Below are positions 35,855 through 44,222 of a DNA stretch of 64,000 bases, in pieces. The stretch lies in the NCBI GenBank assembly GCA_964521285.1, contig CAZFQS010000015.1:25678-89677 (forward strand), written 5' to 3'. The DNA comes from G020354785 sp964521285. GTDB taxonomy: Bacteria > Bacteroidota > Bacteroidia > Bacteroidales > UBA10428. The notes under the pieces were generated by a model that was not told the DNA's origin, did no database searches, and saw only the letters and a list, made by a program, of their open reading frames with translations. Each line of letters opens with the position of its first letter. The first letter of the stretch is position 1. A program made the translations under genes and the position numbers.

Positions 35855-35876
35855 CTAATTATTTGACAGAATATTA

Positions 35877-35907
35877 TTGTATAATTACTAAATAATGCAT
35901 ACTTTTG
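35877..35907 (+). promoter_or_regulatory. Promoter of argR-argGH operon
   Basis: TTG at 35877-35879 and TACTTTTG at 35900-35907 are spaced 20 bases, as expected for the housekeeping promoter of Bacteroidota (TTTG and TAnnTTTG). Transcription should start about 35912, roughly 20 bases before the argR ATG. Confidence 0.65.
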
Positions 35908-35930
35908 CATTAATAATGTATATTTATTCA
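35906..35930. promoter_or_regulatory. Putative tandem ARG boxes (ArgR operator)
   Basis: TGTATATTTATTCA (35917-35930) differs by one base from the classical ARG-box core TGAATWWWWATTCA. A second palindromic site, TGCATTAATAATGTA (35906-35920), overlaps it on the promoter side. Both cover the expected transcription start, so ArgR binding would block argR-argGH initiation. Confidence 0.6.
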
Positions 35931-35932
35931 AC

Positions 35933-36406
35933 ATGGGAAACAGAACAGAAAGACTTTTAATCATAAAAAACATTATTTCCAATAACAAGGTATCAAGTCA
36001 GGAAGAGCTTCTTCAATTACTTGAAAAAAAAGGTCTGAATTATACTCAGGCAACGCTTTCTCGTGATCTGAAGTTTCTTAAAGTAAATAAAATTGCTAAT
36101 CCTGAAAAAGGCTATATTTATGAGCTCCCCGATAAACAATTCGGAGAAGAAAAGAATATTGCCGAAAATTATGCTGCAAAAGGTTTTGTGTCTTTACAGT
36201 TTGCTAATCATTTATGTGTAATAAAAACATTACCCGGGTATGCCAGCAGTATAGCATCTTTAATTGACAGATCAAATCCCTTTGAAATCGTCGGGACTAT
36301 TGCCGGCGATGATACCATTCTGGTAATTCCCCGTAATAATGTAACTGAAAAAAACATTATAAATACTCTCGTCCTGATAATACCTGAATTAAAAGATAAA
36401 ATTTAA
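35933..36406 (+). CDS. argR: Arginine repressor
   Basis: This 157-residue regulator has an N-terminal winged helix (about 1-70) with SSQEELLQLLEKKGLNYTQA and the recognition helix ATLSRDLKFLKV. A C-terminal arginine-binding, oligomerisation domain follows (about 85-157), including VIKTLPGYASSIASLID and GTIAGDDTILVIPR, the conserved GDDT segment. With arginine bound, ArgR hexamers bind ARG boxes; candidate boxes lie between its promoter and ATG. It is followed after 15 bases by argG and divergent from carB. Confidence 0.96.
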   Translation: MGNRTERLLIIKNIISNNKVSSQEELLQLLEKKGLNYTQATLSRDLKFLKVNKIANPEKGYIYELPDKQFGEEKNIAENYAAKGFVSLQFANHLCVIKTLPGYASSIASLIDRSNPFEIVGTIAGDDTILVIPRNNVTEKNIINTLVLIIPELKDKI

Positions 36407-36421
36407 AACCAGTCAATTAAT

Positions 36422-37660
36422 ATGAATAAAGATAAAGTAATATTAGCTTATAGCGGAGGATTAGACACTTCAGTAATTCTAAAGTGGCTAATTGATAAAG
36501 GATATGATGTTATTGCCTTCATTGCTGACGTCGGGCAGGATGATGATTTCGATGAATCCGTAAAAAAAGCAAAAGATGTTGGCGCATCCAAAGTATATGT
36601 TGAAGATTTAAAAGAAGAGTTTATTACAGATTATATATTCCCTGCGATTAAAGCTAATGCAGCATACGAAAATCGATATTTACTGGGTACATCTCTGGCC
36701 AGGCCTCTGATTGCGAAAAAACAAATAGAACTGGCATATAAAGAAAAGGCAGAATATGTTTCACATGGAGCAACAGGAAAAGGTAATGATCAGGTACGGT
36801 TTGAACTTTCATATTATGCATTAAATCCAAAAATAAAGGTTATTTCCCCCTGGAAAATGGAGGAATTCCTTGATCAATTTAAAGGAAGAACTGATATGCT
36901 AAACTATGCAAAAGAAAATAACATTCCTGTAAAGGCATCTATATCAAAACCTTACAGCGAAGACGATAACCTTATGCATATCAGCCACGAAGCAGGTATT
37001 CTGGAAGATCCTAAATTCACACCTGAAAAAGACCTGTATACTAAAATGGTCATCCCTCAGGATGCTCCTGATAAAGAAACAAAAATTGCCATTCATTTTA
37101 AAGATGGAATTCCCGTTAAAGTGGTCAATGAAAAAGATAATATAGTAAAAAAAGCCCCCCTGGAACTGTTTAGTTATCTGAATAAAATAGGAGGAGAAAA
37201 CGGTATAGGCCTGCTTGATATGGTTGAAAATCGTTTTGTAGGTATTAAGTCCAGAGGAGTATATGAAACTCCCGCGGGAACTATCCTGATGAAAGCTCAT
37301 CTTGATATTGAGGGTATAGCAATGGATAGAGAGGTTATGCGTCTGAGAAATATGCTCTCCCCGATTTTCGCTGAAATAGTGTATAATGGATTCTGGTTCA
37401 GTCCTGAAATGGATTTCTTAAGAGCAGCTATGAATAAAAGCCAGGAATTAATAGATGGCATTGTATATATAACCCTTTATAAAGGAAATATTATAATCAA
37501 CGGCCGGGAATCACCCAGTTCATTATATGATAAAGAACTTTCCAGCATGGATATTGAAGGAGGATTTGATCAAAAGGATAGCGCCGGTTTTATAAAAATT
37601 AATGCTATCAGATTGATGGCACATAATGCTATTCTTAAAAGACAAACCAAAAGATCGTAG
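36422..37660 (+). CDS. argG: Argininosuccinate synthase
   Basis: This 412-residue cytoplasmic enzyme joins citrulline and aspartate using ATP. The N-terminal ATP pyrophosphatase loop is VILAYSGGLDTSVILKWL (about 6-23). GATGKGNDQVRFE lies near residues 120-132, and the tetramerisation region with RGVYETPAGTIL in the second half. Length and motifs are normal. It is the second gene of the argR operon, with argH following after 84 bases. Together with argH it makes the last two steps of arginine synthesis. Confidence 0.97.
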   Translation: MNKDKVILAYSGGLDTSVILKWLIDKGYDVIAFIADVGQDDDFDESVKKAKDVGASKVYVEDLKEEFITDYIFPAIKANAAYENRYLLGTSLARPLIAKKQIELAYKEKAEYVSHGATGKGNDQVRFELSYYALNPKIKVISPWKMEEFLDQFKGRTDMLNYAKENNIPVKASISKPYSEDDNLMHISHEAGILEDPKFTPEKDLYTKMVIPQDAPDKETKIAIHFKDGIPVKVVNEKDNIVKKAPLELFSYLNKIGGENGIGLLDMVENRFVGIKSRGVYETPAGTILMKAHLDIEGIAMDREVMRLRNMLSPIFAEIVYNGFWFSPEMDFLRAAMNKSQELIDGIVYITLYKGNIIINGRESPSSLYDKELSSMDIEGGFDQKDSAGFIKINAIRLMAHNAILKRQTKRS

Positions 37661-37744
37661 AATTAAATCTGAACTGAATCCTTCTAAATAAACTAAACTA
37701 TACAGTTAAGTAAAATACTGTTAATAATTTTATATTAATAACTT

Positions 37745-39079
37745 ATGAAACTCTGGAACAAAGGTGGAAAAATAAATACCCTGATTGAAAACTTCACTAT
37801 CGGTAATGACCGGAAACTGGATCTTTACCTGGCTGAATTTGATGTTTTAGGCACCCTTGCCCATATAATGATGCTTGAAAATATAAGACTTTTAAATAAA
37901 GATGAGCTCTCGAAATTAAAAGATGAATTAATAAAAATTTACAAGCAAATAAAAGAGAACAAATTTCATATTGATGAAGGTGTTGAAGATGTTCATTCAC
38001 AAATAGAACTGATGTTAACCAAAAAGCTTGGAGCCTTAGGTAAGAAGATTCATGCCGGAAGGTCAAGAAATGACCAGGTATTAGCTGACATAAAGATGTA
38101 CATAAGAAGTAAAATTAAAACAATAGTTGAAAAAACCGGGCTGCTGTTTGATATCCTGATTAACCAAAGTGAGAAATATAAAAATGTCCTTTTGCCAGGC
38201 TACACACATTTACAGGTTGCAATGCCATCATCTTTCGGACTCTGGTTTGGGGCATATGCCGAAGCTCTTACAGACGATTTGCAACTTTTACTGGCAGCAT
38301 ATAAAATAAACAATCAAAATCCTCTTGGCTCAGGAGCAGGATATGGTTCATCCTTTCCTTTAAACCGCCAGTTAACAACCGAACTGCTAGGGTTTGACCT
38401 TCTGTCATATAATGTTGTATATGCTCAGATGGGAAGAGGTAAAACCGAAAAAATAGCAGCAATTGCCATTGCTACGATAGCTGCAACATTATCCAGGCTG
38501 GCAACAGATATTTGTTTATACATGAGCCAGAATTTTGAATTTTTTACTCTCCCTGATGAATTTGGTACAGGTTCAAGTATAATGCCTCATAAAAAGAATC
38601 CCGATGTTTTTGAGCTTTTAAGGGCCAAATGCAATAAGCTGCAAACTATATACAATGAAATATCATATATAACTAATAATCTACCCTCAGGGTACTTCAG
38701 AGATTTTCAGATTATCAAAGAATCTTTGTTTCCTGCTTTTGAATGCCTTGAAAATTGCCTGTCGCTTACTGCTTATATAATAGATAAGCTTGAAATAAAA
38801 GAAAATATCCTTGATGATGAAAAATATAAATATATATTTTCAGTCGAAGAGGTCAACAAAGAAGTAATCAAAGGAGTGCCTTTTCGCGATGCTTATACTA
38901 AAGTAAGCAAAAGCATTCAGGAAGATAAATATACCCCTGATAAAAGCATTAATCATACCCATGAAGGTAGTATAGGTAACTTATGTAATCAGAAGATCAG
39001 AGAAAAAATGCATAAAATTTTAGCCGATTACAAGTTTGAAAAAGTTAAAAATGCATTAACTAAATTACTCAAGGCATAG
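37745..39079 (+). CDS. argH: Argininosuccinate lyase
   Basis: This 444-residue member of the fumarase/aspartase superfamily splits argininosuccinate into arginine and fumarate. Signature regions are HAGRSRNDQVLADIKMYIR, TGYTHLQ-type LPGYTHLQVAMPSSFG, and the mobile-loop signature GSSIMPHKKNPD at about residues 276-287 with the catalytic serine. The C-terminus ends KALTKLLKA-like. Only two bases separate it from the next gene, a degenerate glutamate-5-kinase paralogue, so they are surely co-transcribed. Confidence 0.96.
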   Translation: MKLWNKGGKINTLIENFTIGNDRKLDLYLAEFDVLGTLAHIMMLENIRLLNKDELSKLKDELIKIYKQIKENKFHIDEGVEDVHSQIELMLTKKLGALGKKIHAGRSRNDQVLADIKMYIRSKIKTIVEKTGLLFDILINQSEKYKNVLLPGYTHLQVAMPSSFGLWFGAYAEALTDDLQLLLAAYKINNQNPLGSGAGYGSSFPLNRQLTTELLGFDLLSYNVVYAQMGRGKTEKIAAIAIATIAATLSRLATDICLYMSQNFEFFTLPDEFGTGSSIMPHKKNPDVFELLRAKCNKLQTIYNEISYITNNLPSGYFRDFQIIKESLFPAFECLENCLSLTAYIIDKLEIKENILDDEKYKYIFSVEEVNKEVIKGVPFRDAYTKVSKSIQEDKYTPDKSINHTHEGSIGNLCNQKIREKMHKILADYKFEKVKNALTKLLKA

Positions 39080-39081
39080 GT

Positions 39082-39759
39082 ATGAAAGATAAAAAGAAAA
39101 GGATAGTTGTAAGAATAGAAATTGCAACAATATCTGATAGTAATGAAAAACTTGACAGAAAAAAAATGGATCGGCTGGCAATGGTGCTATCTAATTTACA
39201 GAATAGCGGGAAACAGTTAATCCTTGTCGCATCAGGAGCTATAGCACTTGGCGCGGAAAAACTTAAACTTGATCAACAACCCGGATCATTCATCGAAAAA
39301 CAAGCAACAGCAGCAGTTGGTCAGGCTGAATTAATAAAGCACTATCAGAGATATTTTGATGAATATAATCAGATTGTTGCTCAGGTATTATTACCAAGTG
39401 ATATAATAGATAATCCTGTCAGGATGCAAAATGCCAGAAATACCTTTGATACCCTTTTTGATATGAATATTATTCCAATAGTCAATGAGAATGACGCGGT
39501 ATCAACAACAGACATTGAACTCGATGACAACTATCCGTTAGCCTTAAATGTCGCAAAAATTGTTCAGGCTGATATTATATTAATAAAACTTGATACAAAT
39601 GGTAAATTTTTAATTTTACCAAAAGGACAAAAAAAAGCAATCCTGGTGAACGATGTATACGATTTATTTGAAAAAATTAATACTCTACCTGCCAGTCCCA
39701 ATTCTGTAAATTTATATAAGTCTGATTACCCCGCTTCAATTAATGAAATATTATATTGA
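39082..39759 (+). CDS. Degenerate glutamate 5-kinase-like protein (ProB paralogue, probably inactive as a kinase)
   Basis: This 225-residue protein is clearly homologous to the next gene, proB: VASGAIALGAEKLKL, ATAAVGQAELIKHYQRYF and IPIVNENDAVSTTDIEL align throughout. Key kinase elements have changed. The N-terminal KIGTST phosphate-binding loop reads RIEIAT, the FGDNDTLSA segment reads LDDNYPLAL, the SDINGLYSADP nucleotide segment reads KLDTNGKFLILP, and the C-terminal GGMSTK region is missing. It is intact as a reading frame, two bases from argH and 15 from proB, so it may be a regulatory or structural partner rather than a decaying pseudogene. Confidence 0.8.
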   Translation: MKDKKKRIVVRIEIATISDSNEKLDRKKMDRLAMVLSNLQNSGKQLILVASGAIALGAEKLKLDQQPGSFIEKQATAAVGQAELIKHYQRYFDEYNQIVAQVLLPSDIIDNPVRMQNARNTFDTLFDMNIIPIVNENDAVSTTDIELDDNYPLALNVAKIVQADIILIKLDTNGKFLILPKGQKKAILVNDVYDLFEKINTLPASPNSVNLYKSDYPASINEILY

Positions 39760-39774
39760 TATTTAAAACAATTA

Positions 39775-40608
39775 ATGGAATACAGGAATACTCTAAAATA
39801 TAAAAAACGAATAGTAATTAAAATAGGGACTTCCACACTATCTTATCTGAATGGAAGGCTGAATTTCCAGCTTGTTGAAAAGCTTGCTAAAGTACTTAGT
39901 GAAATTAAGCAAAGGGGAATCCAGATAGTACTTGTTTCATCGGGCTCGATTGGAATTGGTGCCGGACGGTTAGGTCTGACAGCTAAACCTGATAAACTGT
40001 CAAAAAAGCAGGCTCTTGCCGCAATCGGACAGGCTGAACTTATTAAAATCTATCAAAAGTTTTTTGAAAATAATAACCAGATAGTGGCGCAAGTTTTATT
40101 AACAAAGGATATTGTTACAATTCCCGGGAGACAGAAGAATGCCAAAAACACTTTGAAAAAACTATTATCAATGGGTATTATTCCTATTATTAATGAAAAT
40201 GATACTATTGCAACAAATGAAATAGAGTTTGGTGATAATGATACACTTTCAGCACACGTGGCCGAGTTGATAAGCGCTGACCTGCTTATTATGCTATCTG
40301 ATATTAATGGTTTATATTCTGCTGATCCTAAAACAGAATCATCAGCCAGGATTATTCATACTGTTCATGAAATCACTCCTCAGATTGAAAAGATTGCTAC
40401 TGATAGCGGAACATCATTTAGTACAGGTGGTATGTCAACAAAAATAGCAGCTGTAAAAATAAGTTCCAAAGCAAATATTAATACGGTTATAACAAACGGT
40501 TCTGATCCGGCAGTAGTTTTTAAAATACTCGATGGAGAAAAAATAGGGACACTTTTTCTGGCCAAATCAGGTAAATTGATAAAAAATAAGGTCGTAAATA
40601 AAGATTAA
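39775..40608 (+). CDS. proB: Glutamate 5-kinase
   Basis: This 277-residue enzyme phosphorylates glutamate for proline synthesis. All amino-acid kinase elements are present: VIKIGTSTLS (about 14-23), VSSGSIGIGAGRLGL, NENDTIATNEIEFGDNDTLSAHVA, LSDINGLYSADPKT and STGGMSTKIAAVKIS. It lacks the C-terminal PUA domain of the E. coli enzyme (367 residues), so it is a kinase-only form. It lies between its degenerate paralogue and proA, forming the first two enzymes of proline synthesis in one operon with argH. Confidence 0.95.
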   Translation: MEYRNTLKYKKRIVIKIGTSTLSYLNGRLNFQLVEKLAKVLSEIKQRGIQIVLVSSGSIGIGAGRLGLTAKPDKLSKKQALAAIGQAELIKIYQKFFENNNQIVAQVLLTKDIVTIPGRQKNAKNTLKKLLSMGIIPIINENDTIATNEIEFGDNDTLSAHVAELISADLLIMLSDINGLYSADPKTESSARIIHTVHEITPQIEKIATDSGTSFSTGGMSTKIAAVKISSKANINTVITNGSDPAVVFKILDGEKIGTLFLAKSGKLIKNKVVNKD

Positions 40609-40644
40609 TAACAACCAGAACATTTTAAAAAGCTAAACATTACT

Positions 40645-41895
40645 ATGGAGAAACTAATTTCAGAAAAAGCAAGAAAGGTTAAGATTGCTTCCAGAGAACT
40701 GGCAACACTTGAAACAGCCAAAAAAAATCTGGCTCTTAAGTGTATTATAGAGGAAATTACAATAAACAGAGAATCGATTAAAAAGGTAAACCATTCTGAT
40801 GTTGTAAAGGCAAGGGAAAAGGGCCTGTCAGATGCTTTTATTGACAGACTCACTCTAAATGATAAGCGCATTGATGGAATGATTAGCGTTCTTACAGATG
40901 TAATTAATCTTAAAGACCCGGTAGGTGAAATTATTAATATGAGTACTCTTCCAAACGGACTTAAGGTAGGCCAGATGAGAGTCCCCATAGGTGTTATAGG
41001 TATTATTTTTGAATCAAGGCCCAATGTATGTATTGAAGTCGCAGCATTAACAATAAAATCAGGCAATGGAGCAATCTTAAGAGGAGGGGCTGATTCCATA
41101 AATTCTAATATATCGTTAATAAAAACCGTTAAAAAAGGGCTTAATAAAGCAGGCCTGCCAGATAGTTTTGTTGAAATAATTGAAAATACAGAGAGAGAAT
41201 CTGTCACTCAATTATTAAAGATGAAAGAATATATTGACATAATTATTCCAAGAGGAGGTCTGCAGCTCATTAAGTTCGTTGAAGAAAACTCTTTAATTCC
41301 TGTTATCAGACACGATTTAGGTATATGTCATACCTATGTTGATGAATATGCCAATTCTGACATGGCTGTTTCAATTTGTTATAATGCAAAAGTCCAAAGA
41401 CCAGGAGTATGTAATTCAATGGAAACCTTGCTTGTACACTCTAAAATTGCAGAAAAATTCCTGCCTGAAATGAAAAAGGAATTTGATAAAGCTAAAGTCG
41501 AACTTAGAGGCTGTAAAAAAACCAAACAAATATTACCCGGCATAAAAGATGCTACTCATGAAGACTGGCATACAGAATATCTCGACCTAATCCTTTCAAT
41601 TAAAATAGTGGACAGTATAAATGAAGCAATAATTCATATCAATGAGTTCAGTTCTCATCACTCAGATGCAATAGTAACAGATAGCTATTCAAATGGAATG
41701 AAGTTTATTAATGAGGTTGATTCTGCTGCATGTTTTATTAATGCCTCAACACGTTTTAATGATGGCTATGAATTCGGTTTAGGTGCAGAAATTGGTATAA
41801 GCAATCAAAAATTACATGTCCGGGGGCCAATGGGACTTAAAGAATTAACAGCCCCCAAATATATTGTATTTGGTAACGGACATATCAGAATTTAA
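40645..41895 (+). CDS. proA: Glutamate-5-semialdehyde dehydrogenase (gamma-glutamyl phosphate reductase)
   Basis: This 416-residue enzyme of the aldehyde dehydrogenase superfamily reduces gamma-glutamyl phosphate with NADPH. Marks are VPIGVIGIIFESRPNVCIEV, GNGAILRGGADS, the catalytic cysteine in RPGVCNSMETLL (Cys256) and the C-terminal FGLGAEIGISNQKLHVRGPM signature. Length is normal. It follows proB by 36 bases. Its product can cyclise to the proline precursor or, if an ornithine aminotransferase exists elsewhere, give ornithine. Confidence 0.97.
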   Translation: MEKLISEKARKVKIASRELATLETAKKNLALKCIIEEITINRESIKKVNHSDVVKAREKGLSDAFIDRLTLNDKRIDGMISVLTDVINLKDPVGEIINMSTLPNGLKVGQMRVPIGVIGIIFESRPNVCIEVAALTIKSGNGAILRGGADSINSNISLIKTVKKGLNKAGLPDSFVEIIENTERESVTQLLKMKEYIDIIIPRGGLQLIKFVEENSLIPVIRHDLGICHTYVDEYANSDMAVSICYNAKVQRPGVCNSMETLLVHSKIAEKFLPEMKKEFDKAKVELRGCKKTKQILPGIKDATHEDWHTEYLDLILSIKIVDSINEAIIHINEFSSHHSDAIVTDSYSNGMKFINEVDSAACFINASTRFNDGYEFGLGAEIGISNQKLHVRGPMGLKELTAPKYIVFGNGHIRI

Positions 41896-42020
41896 CCAGT
41901 CGTTCCTGTCTAAATCAGAGTAATTTTTTCTTAATTTTTTTAACTTATTTTTATACTAAATAGCATAAAGTATAAGTAGAATATATTATATTTATAATTC
42001 TGACTAAAAATACAGGAATA

Positions 42021-42048
42021 AAGGAATAAGGGTTAAGGTTTAAGGGAT
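42021..42048. repeat. Four-unit 7-bp-period G-rich repeat upstream of citrate synthase
   Basis: AAGGAAT, AAGGGTT, AAGGTTT, AAGGGAT follow each other in register. The opposite strand of the patch at 31799-31826 has the same design. The four G tracts (2-3 G each) could in principle stack. It lies 83-110 bases before the gltA start. Confidence 0.65.
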
Positions 42049-42050
42049 TG

Positions 42051-42130
42051 ATAGTTCTATTGTTGTATTGTTATATTGCTGAATAAATAGATAAATAAAC
42101 AAATAATTAAATAACTAAATAATTAATAAT
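42051..42130. repeat. Period-8 AT-rich repeat reaching the gltA start codon
   Basis: From 42059 the sequence divides into octamers (ATTGTTGT, ATTGTTAT, ATTGCTGA, ATAAATAG, ATAAATAA, ACAAATAA and so on). ATTG recurs at 42059, 42067 and 42075, and AAATA at 42085, 42093, 42101, 42109 and 42117, always exactly eight bases apart. It would lie in the 5' untranslated region of gltA. Confidence 0.6.
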
Positions 42131-43480
42131 ATGGACAAAATTCTTAATAAACTGGAAAAATATTCTATTCAGGCATCTGAGATTGATAAAGAATTATTTA
42201 CAACCTATAATGTTAAACGCGGATTAAGAAATCAGGACGGATCAGGAGTACTGGTAGGCCTCACAAATATAGGTGACGTTGTAGGGTATGAAAAAAAGGA
42301 CGACCAGGTAATTCCATGTGAAGGAAGATTATACTACAGGGGAATTAATATTAATGACCTGGTACGCGGATTTCAGACAGGTGGCCGACATGGTTTCGAA
42401 GAGACTGTTTTTCTCCTGATTTATGGAAAGCTGCCTCCAAAGACTGAACTGGACGAATTCTCATCCTGTCTGACAGCAATGCGTGATTTAACGGAATTTC
42501 ATACCAAAAACGTGATTCTTTCATTAAGAGGGAAAAATATTATGAATATGCTGGCAAGATCAGTCCTGGTATTATATACTTTTGATGAAAATGCAGAATC
42601 ATATACTCACTCAAATTTGCTTAAACAGGCACTTAACCTTATAGCAAAATTCCCGACAGTAACCGCATATTCTTACTATGCTTTCAGGCATTCATTTCAA
42701 AGAAAATCCCTGATAATCCGCCATCCTGATCCCACATTAAGCCATGCTGAAAATTTCCTTTATATGCTTAAAGGAGAAGAATATACAAAGCTTGAAGCTG
42801 ATTTGATTGACTTAACTTTAGTTCTTCATGCTGAGCATGGAGGTGGGAACAACTCCTCTTTTACAACGAGGGTCGTAAGTTCATCAAATACCGATACATA
42901 TTCAGCAATTGCTGCTGCACTGGGTTCCTTAAAAGGCACTCTCCATGGAGGAGCAAACAGAGAAGTAATAGATATGATAAGAGATATTAAAAAGAACGTA
43001 AAAGACTGGACCGATAAAAAAGAACTCTCCGAATATCTCTTAAAAATTCTCAGAGGACATGCTGGTGACGGATCAGGTAAAATTTACGGAATAGGACATG
43101 CAATATATACACTTAGTGACCCCAGGGCAAAGCTGTTAAAAGAAAAAGCCAGAGAGCTTGCTGAAGAAAAAGGTAAAGCAGATGAATTTATTCTTTATGA
43201 TAATATTGAAACTCTTACTCCTGAAGTCTTTCATAAATTTAAAGGTGGAAGTACAAAAGTTATTGCCCCGAACGTGGACTATTATTCAGGATTTGTATAT
43301 CAGTGCCTTGATATACCGCAGGAACTGTTTACCCCTATTTTTGCTGTTGCCAGAATTGCAGGGTGGTGTGCCCACAGGCTGGAAGAAGTTACATTTTCAT
43401 CAAAACGTATTATCAGGCCTGCTTATAAAAATGTATACGGAAGAGTGGATTATGTCCCGATTGAAAACAGAGAACAGTAA
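42131..43480 (+). CDS. gltA: Citrate synthase
   Basis: This 449-residue enzyme condenses oxaloacetate and acetyl-CoA, entry to the TCA cycle. Catalytic residues are visible: His272 in LKGTLHGGANREVI, His323 in GIGHAIYTLSDPRAK and Asp383 in APNVDYYSGFVY. GRLYYRGININDLV and HGFEETVFLLIYGKLP are usual citrate synthase segments. The N-terminal extension and length fit the form common in Bacteroidota and some Firmicutes. A 2-methylcitrate synthase role cannot be excluded but no prp genes are nearby. It is alone between proA and a convergent lipoprotein gene. Confidence 0.94.
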   Translation: MDKILNKLEKYSIQASEIDKELFTTYNVKRGLRNQDGSGVLVGLTNIGDVVGYEKKDDQVIPCEGRLYYRGININDLVRGFQTGGRHGFEETVFLLIYGKLPPKTELDEFSSCLTAMRDLTEFHTKNVILSLRGKNIMNMLARSVLVLYTFDENAESYTHSNLLKQALNLIAKFPTVTAYSYYAFRHSFQRKSLIIRHPDPTLSHAENFLYMLKGEEYTKLEADLIDLTLVLHAEHGGGNNSSFTTRVVSSSNTDTYSAIAAALGSLKGTLHGGANREVIDMIRDIKKNVKDWTDKKELSEYLLKILRGHAGDGSGKIYGIGHAIYTLSDPRAKLLKEKARELAEEKGKADEFILYDNIETLTPEVFHKFKGGSTKVIAPNVDYYSGFVYQCLDIPQELFTPIFAVARIAGWCAHRLEEVTFSSKRIIRPAYKNVYGRVDYVPIENREQ

Positions 43481-43538
43481 TTTAATAATACATATTTCTT
43501 ATTCACAGGGTTAATTAAGAATATTTTCTTATAATTAT

Positions 43539-44030
43539 TTATTCAGCCCCTGGGATAATTTTTATTTTTATTTCAGTATTTATTGTCCCTTTTCCATTTT
43601 TATCCCAAAATAAAGATTTCCATGTATATTCATTGCCTATTTCCAGGGGTTTACCTACAGTGAGTGCTGTACTTAATACTTCAGCATCTTCAGGGGCCAG
43701 GCCTCCCGCATAAGATGCAGAAAATGCATCATCTTCTGATAAAACGGCCTCCCCTTCATTATTGTTTACAACTATTTTACATCCTATTTTAACCTTTCCG
43801 TTGTCAAGCTCATATCCCTTAATTCCTGTTAATACAATATTAACCCTTTTCCCGTATTGTACTTCATTCGTTTTTAATTCATCATTATCAATAGTCAGAT
43901 AAGCGTCCTCGAGGCTTAGTCCTTTATAAGAATAGGTCAACCCCGTTAATAGATCTTTATTAACGCCAACATTACATGTGCTTAACATGTAAATGAATGA
44001 CAAGGCAAAAAGAAATTTTAAATGTTTCAT
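43539..44030 (-). CDS. Putative lipoprotein, unknown function
   Basis: This 163-residue protein has a lipoprotein signal (FIYMLSTC, Cys19). The mature part is mostly beta: TYSYKGLSLEDAYLTIDND, KVKIGCKIVVNNNEGEAV and a final EIKIKIIPGAE. I do not recognise a family; an immunoglobulin-like or jelly-roll sandwich is possible. It is transcribed towards gltA and away from the T9SS cargo gene at 44223, with a 192-base divergent gap between them. No conserved motif suggests an activity. Confidence 0.7.
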   Translation of the reverse strand: MKHLKFLFALSFIYMLSTCNVGVNKDLLTGLTYSYKGLSLEDAYLTIDNDELKTNEVQYGKRVNIVLTGIKGYELDNGKVKIGCKIVVNNNEGEAVLSEDDAFSASYAGGLAPEDAEVLSTALTVGKPLEIGNEYTWKSLFWDKNGKGTINTEIKIKIIPGAE

Positions 44031-44222
44031 TTTAAAAAATTTTCCGTTAATTGGTAATAAATTTATGAAATATTATGTTAATTATAAAAATTAAATCAAA
44101 ATGTATACGGACTGCATTAGATAATAACAAAGTCTTATCTTTACAATTATTTTGATTACGAATGTACATTAATACATAAGAATTCATATCTCATCGTATT
44201 AATCAGCATTAATATATTTAGC

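Noticed and set aside
39082..39759. Annotating the ProB paralogue as a pseudogene
   Set aside because: The frame is uninterrupted, correctly spaced in the operon and has kept most surface sequence, so divergence of function is at least as likely as decay.
40605..41207. 200-codon open frame on the minus strand inside proA
   Set aside because: Antisense shadow of a certain gene with strong motif support; composition is Ser/Leu/Ile-rich as expected from reading proA backwards.
42051..42130. CRISPR-like array before gltA
   Set aside because: Unit length is eight bases with no spacers, so it is a simple tandem repeat and not a CRISPR array.
43158..43514. 118-codon plus-strand frame overlapping the end of gltA
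   Set aside because: Out-of-frame shadow of the citrate synthase gene, which contains catalytic residues in the region covered.
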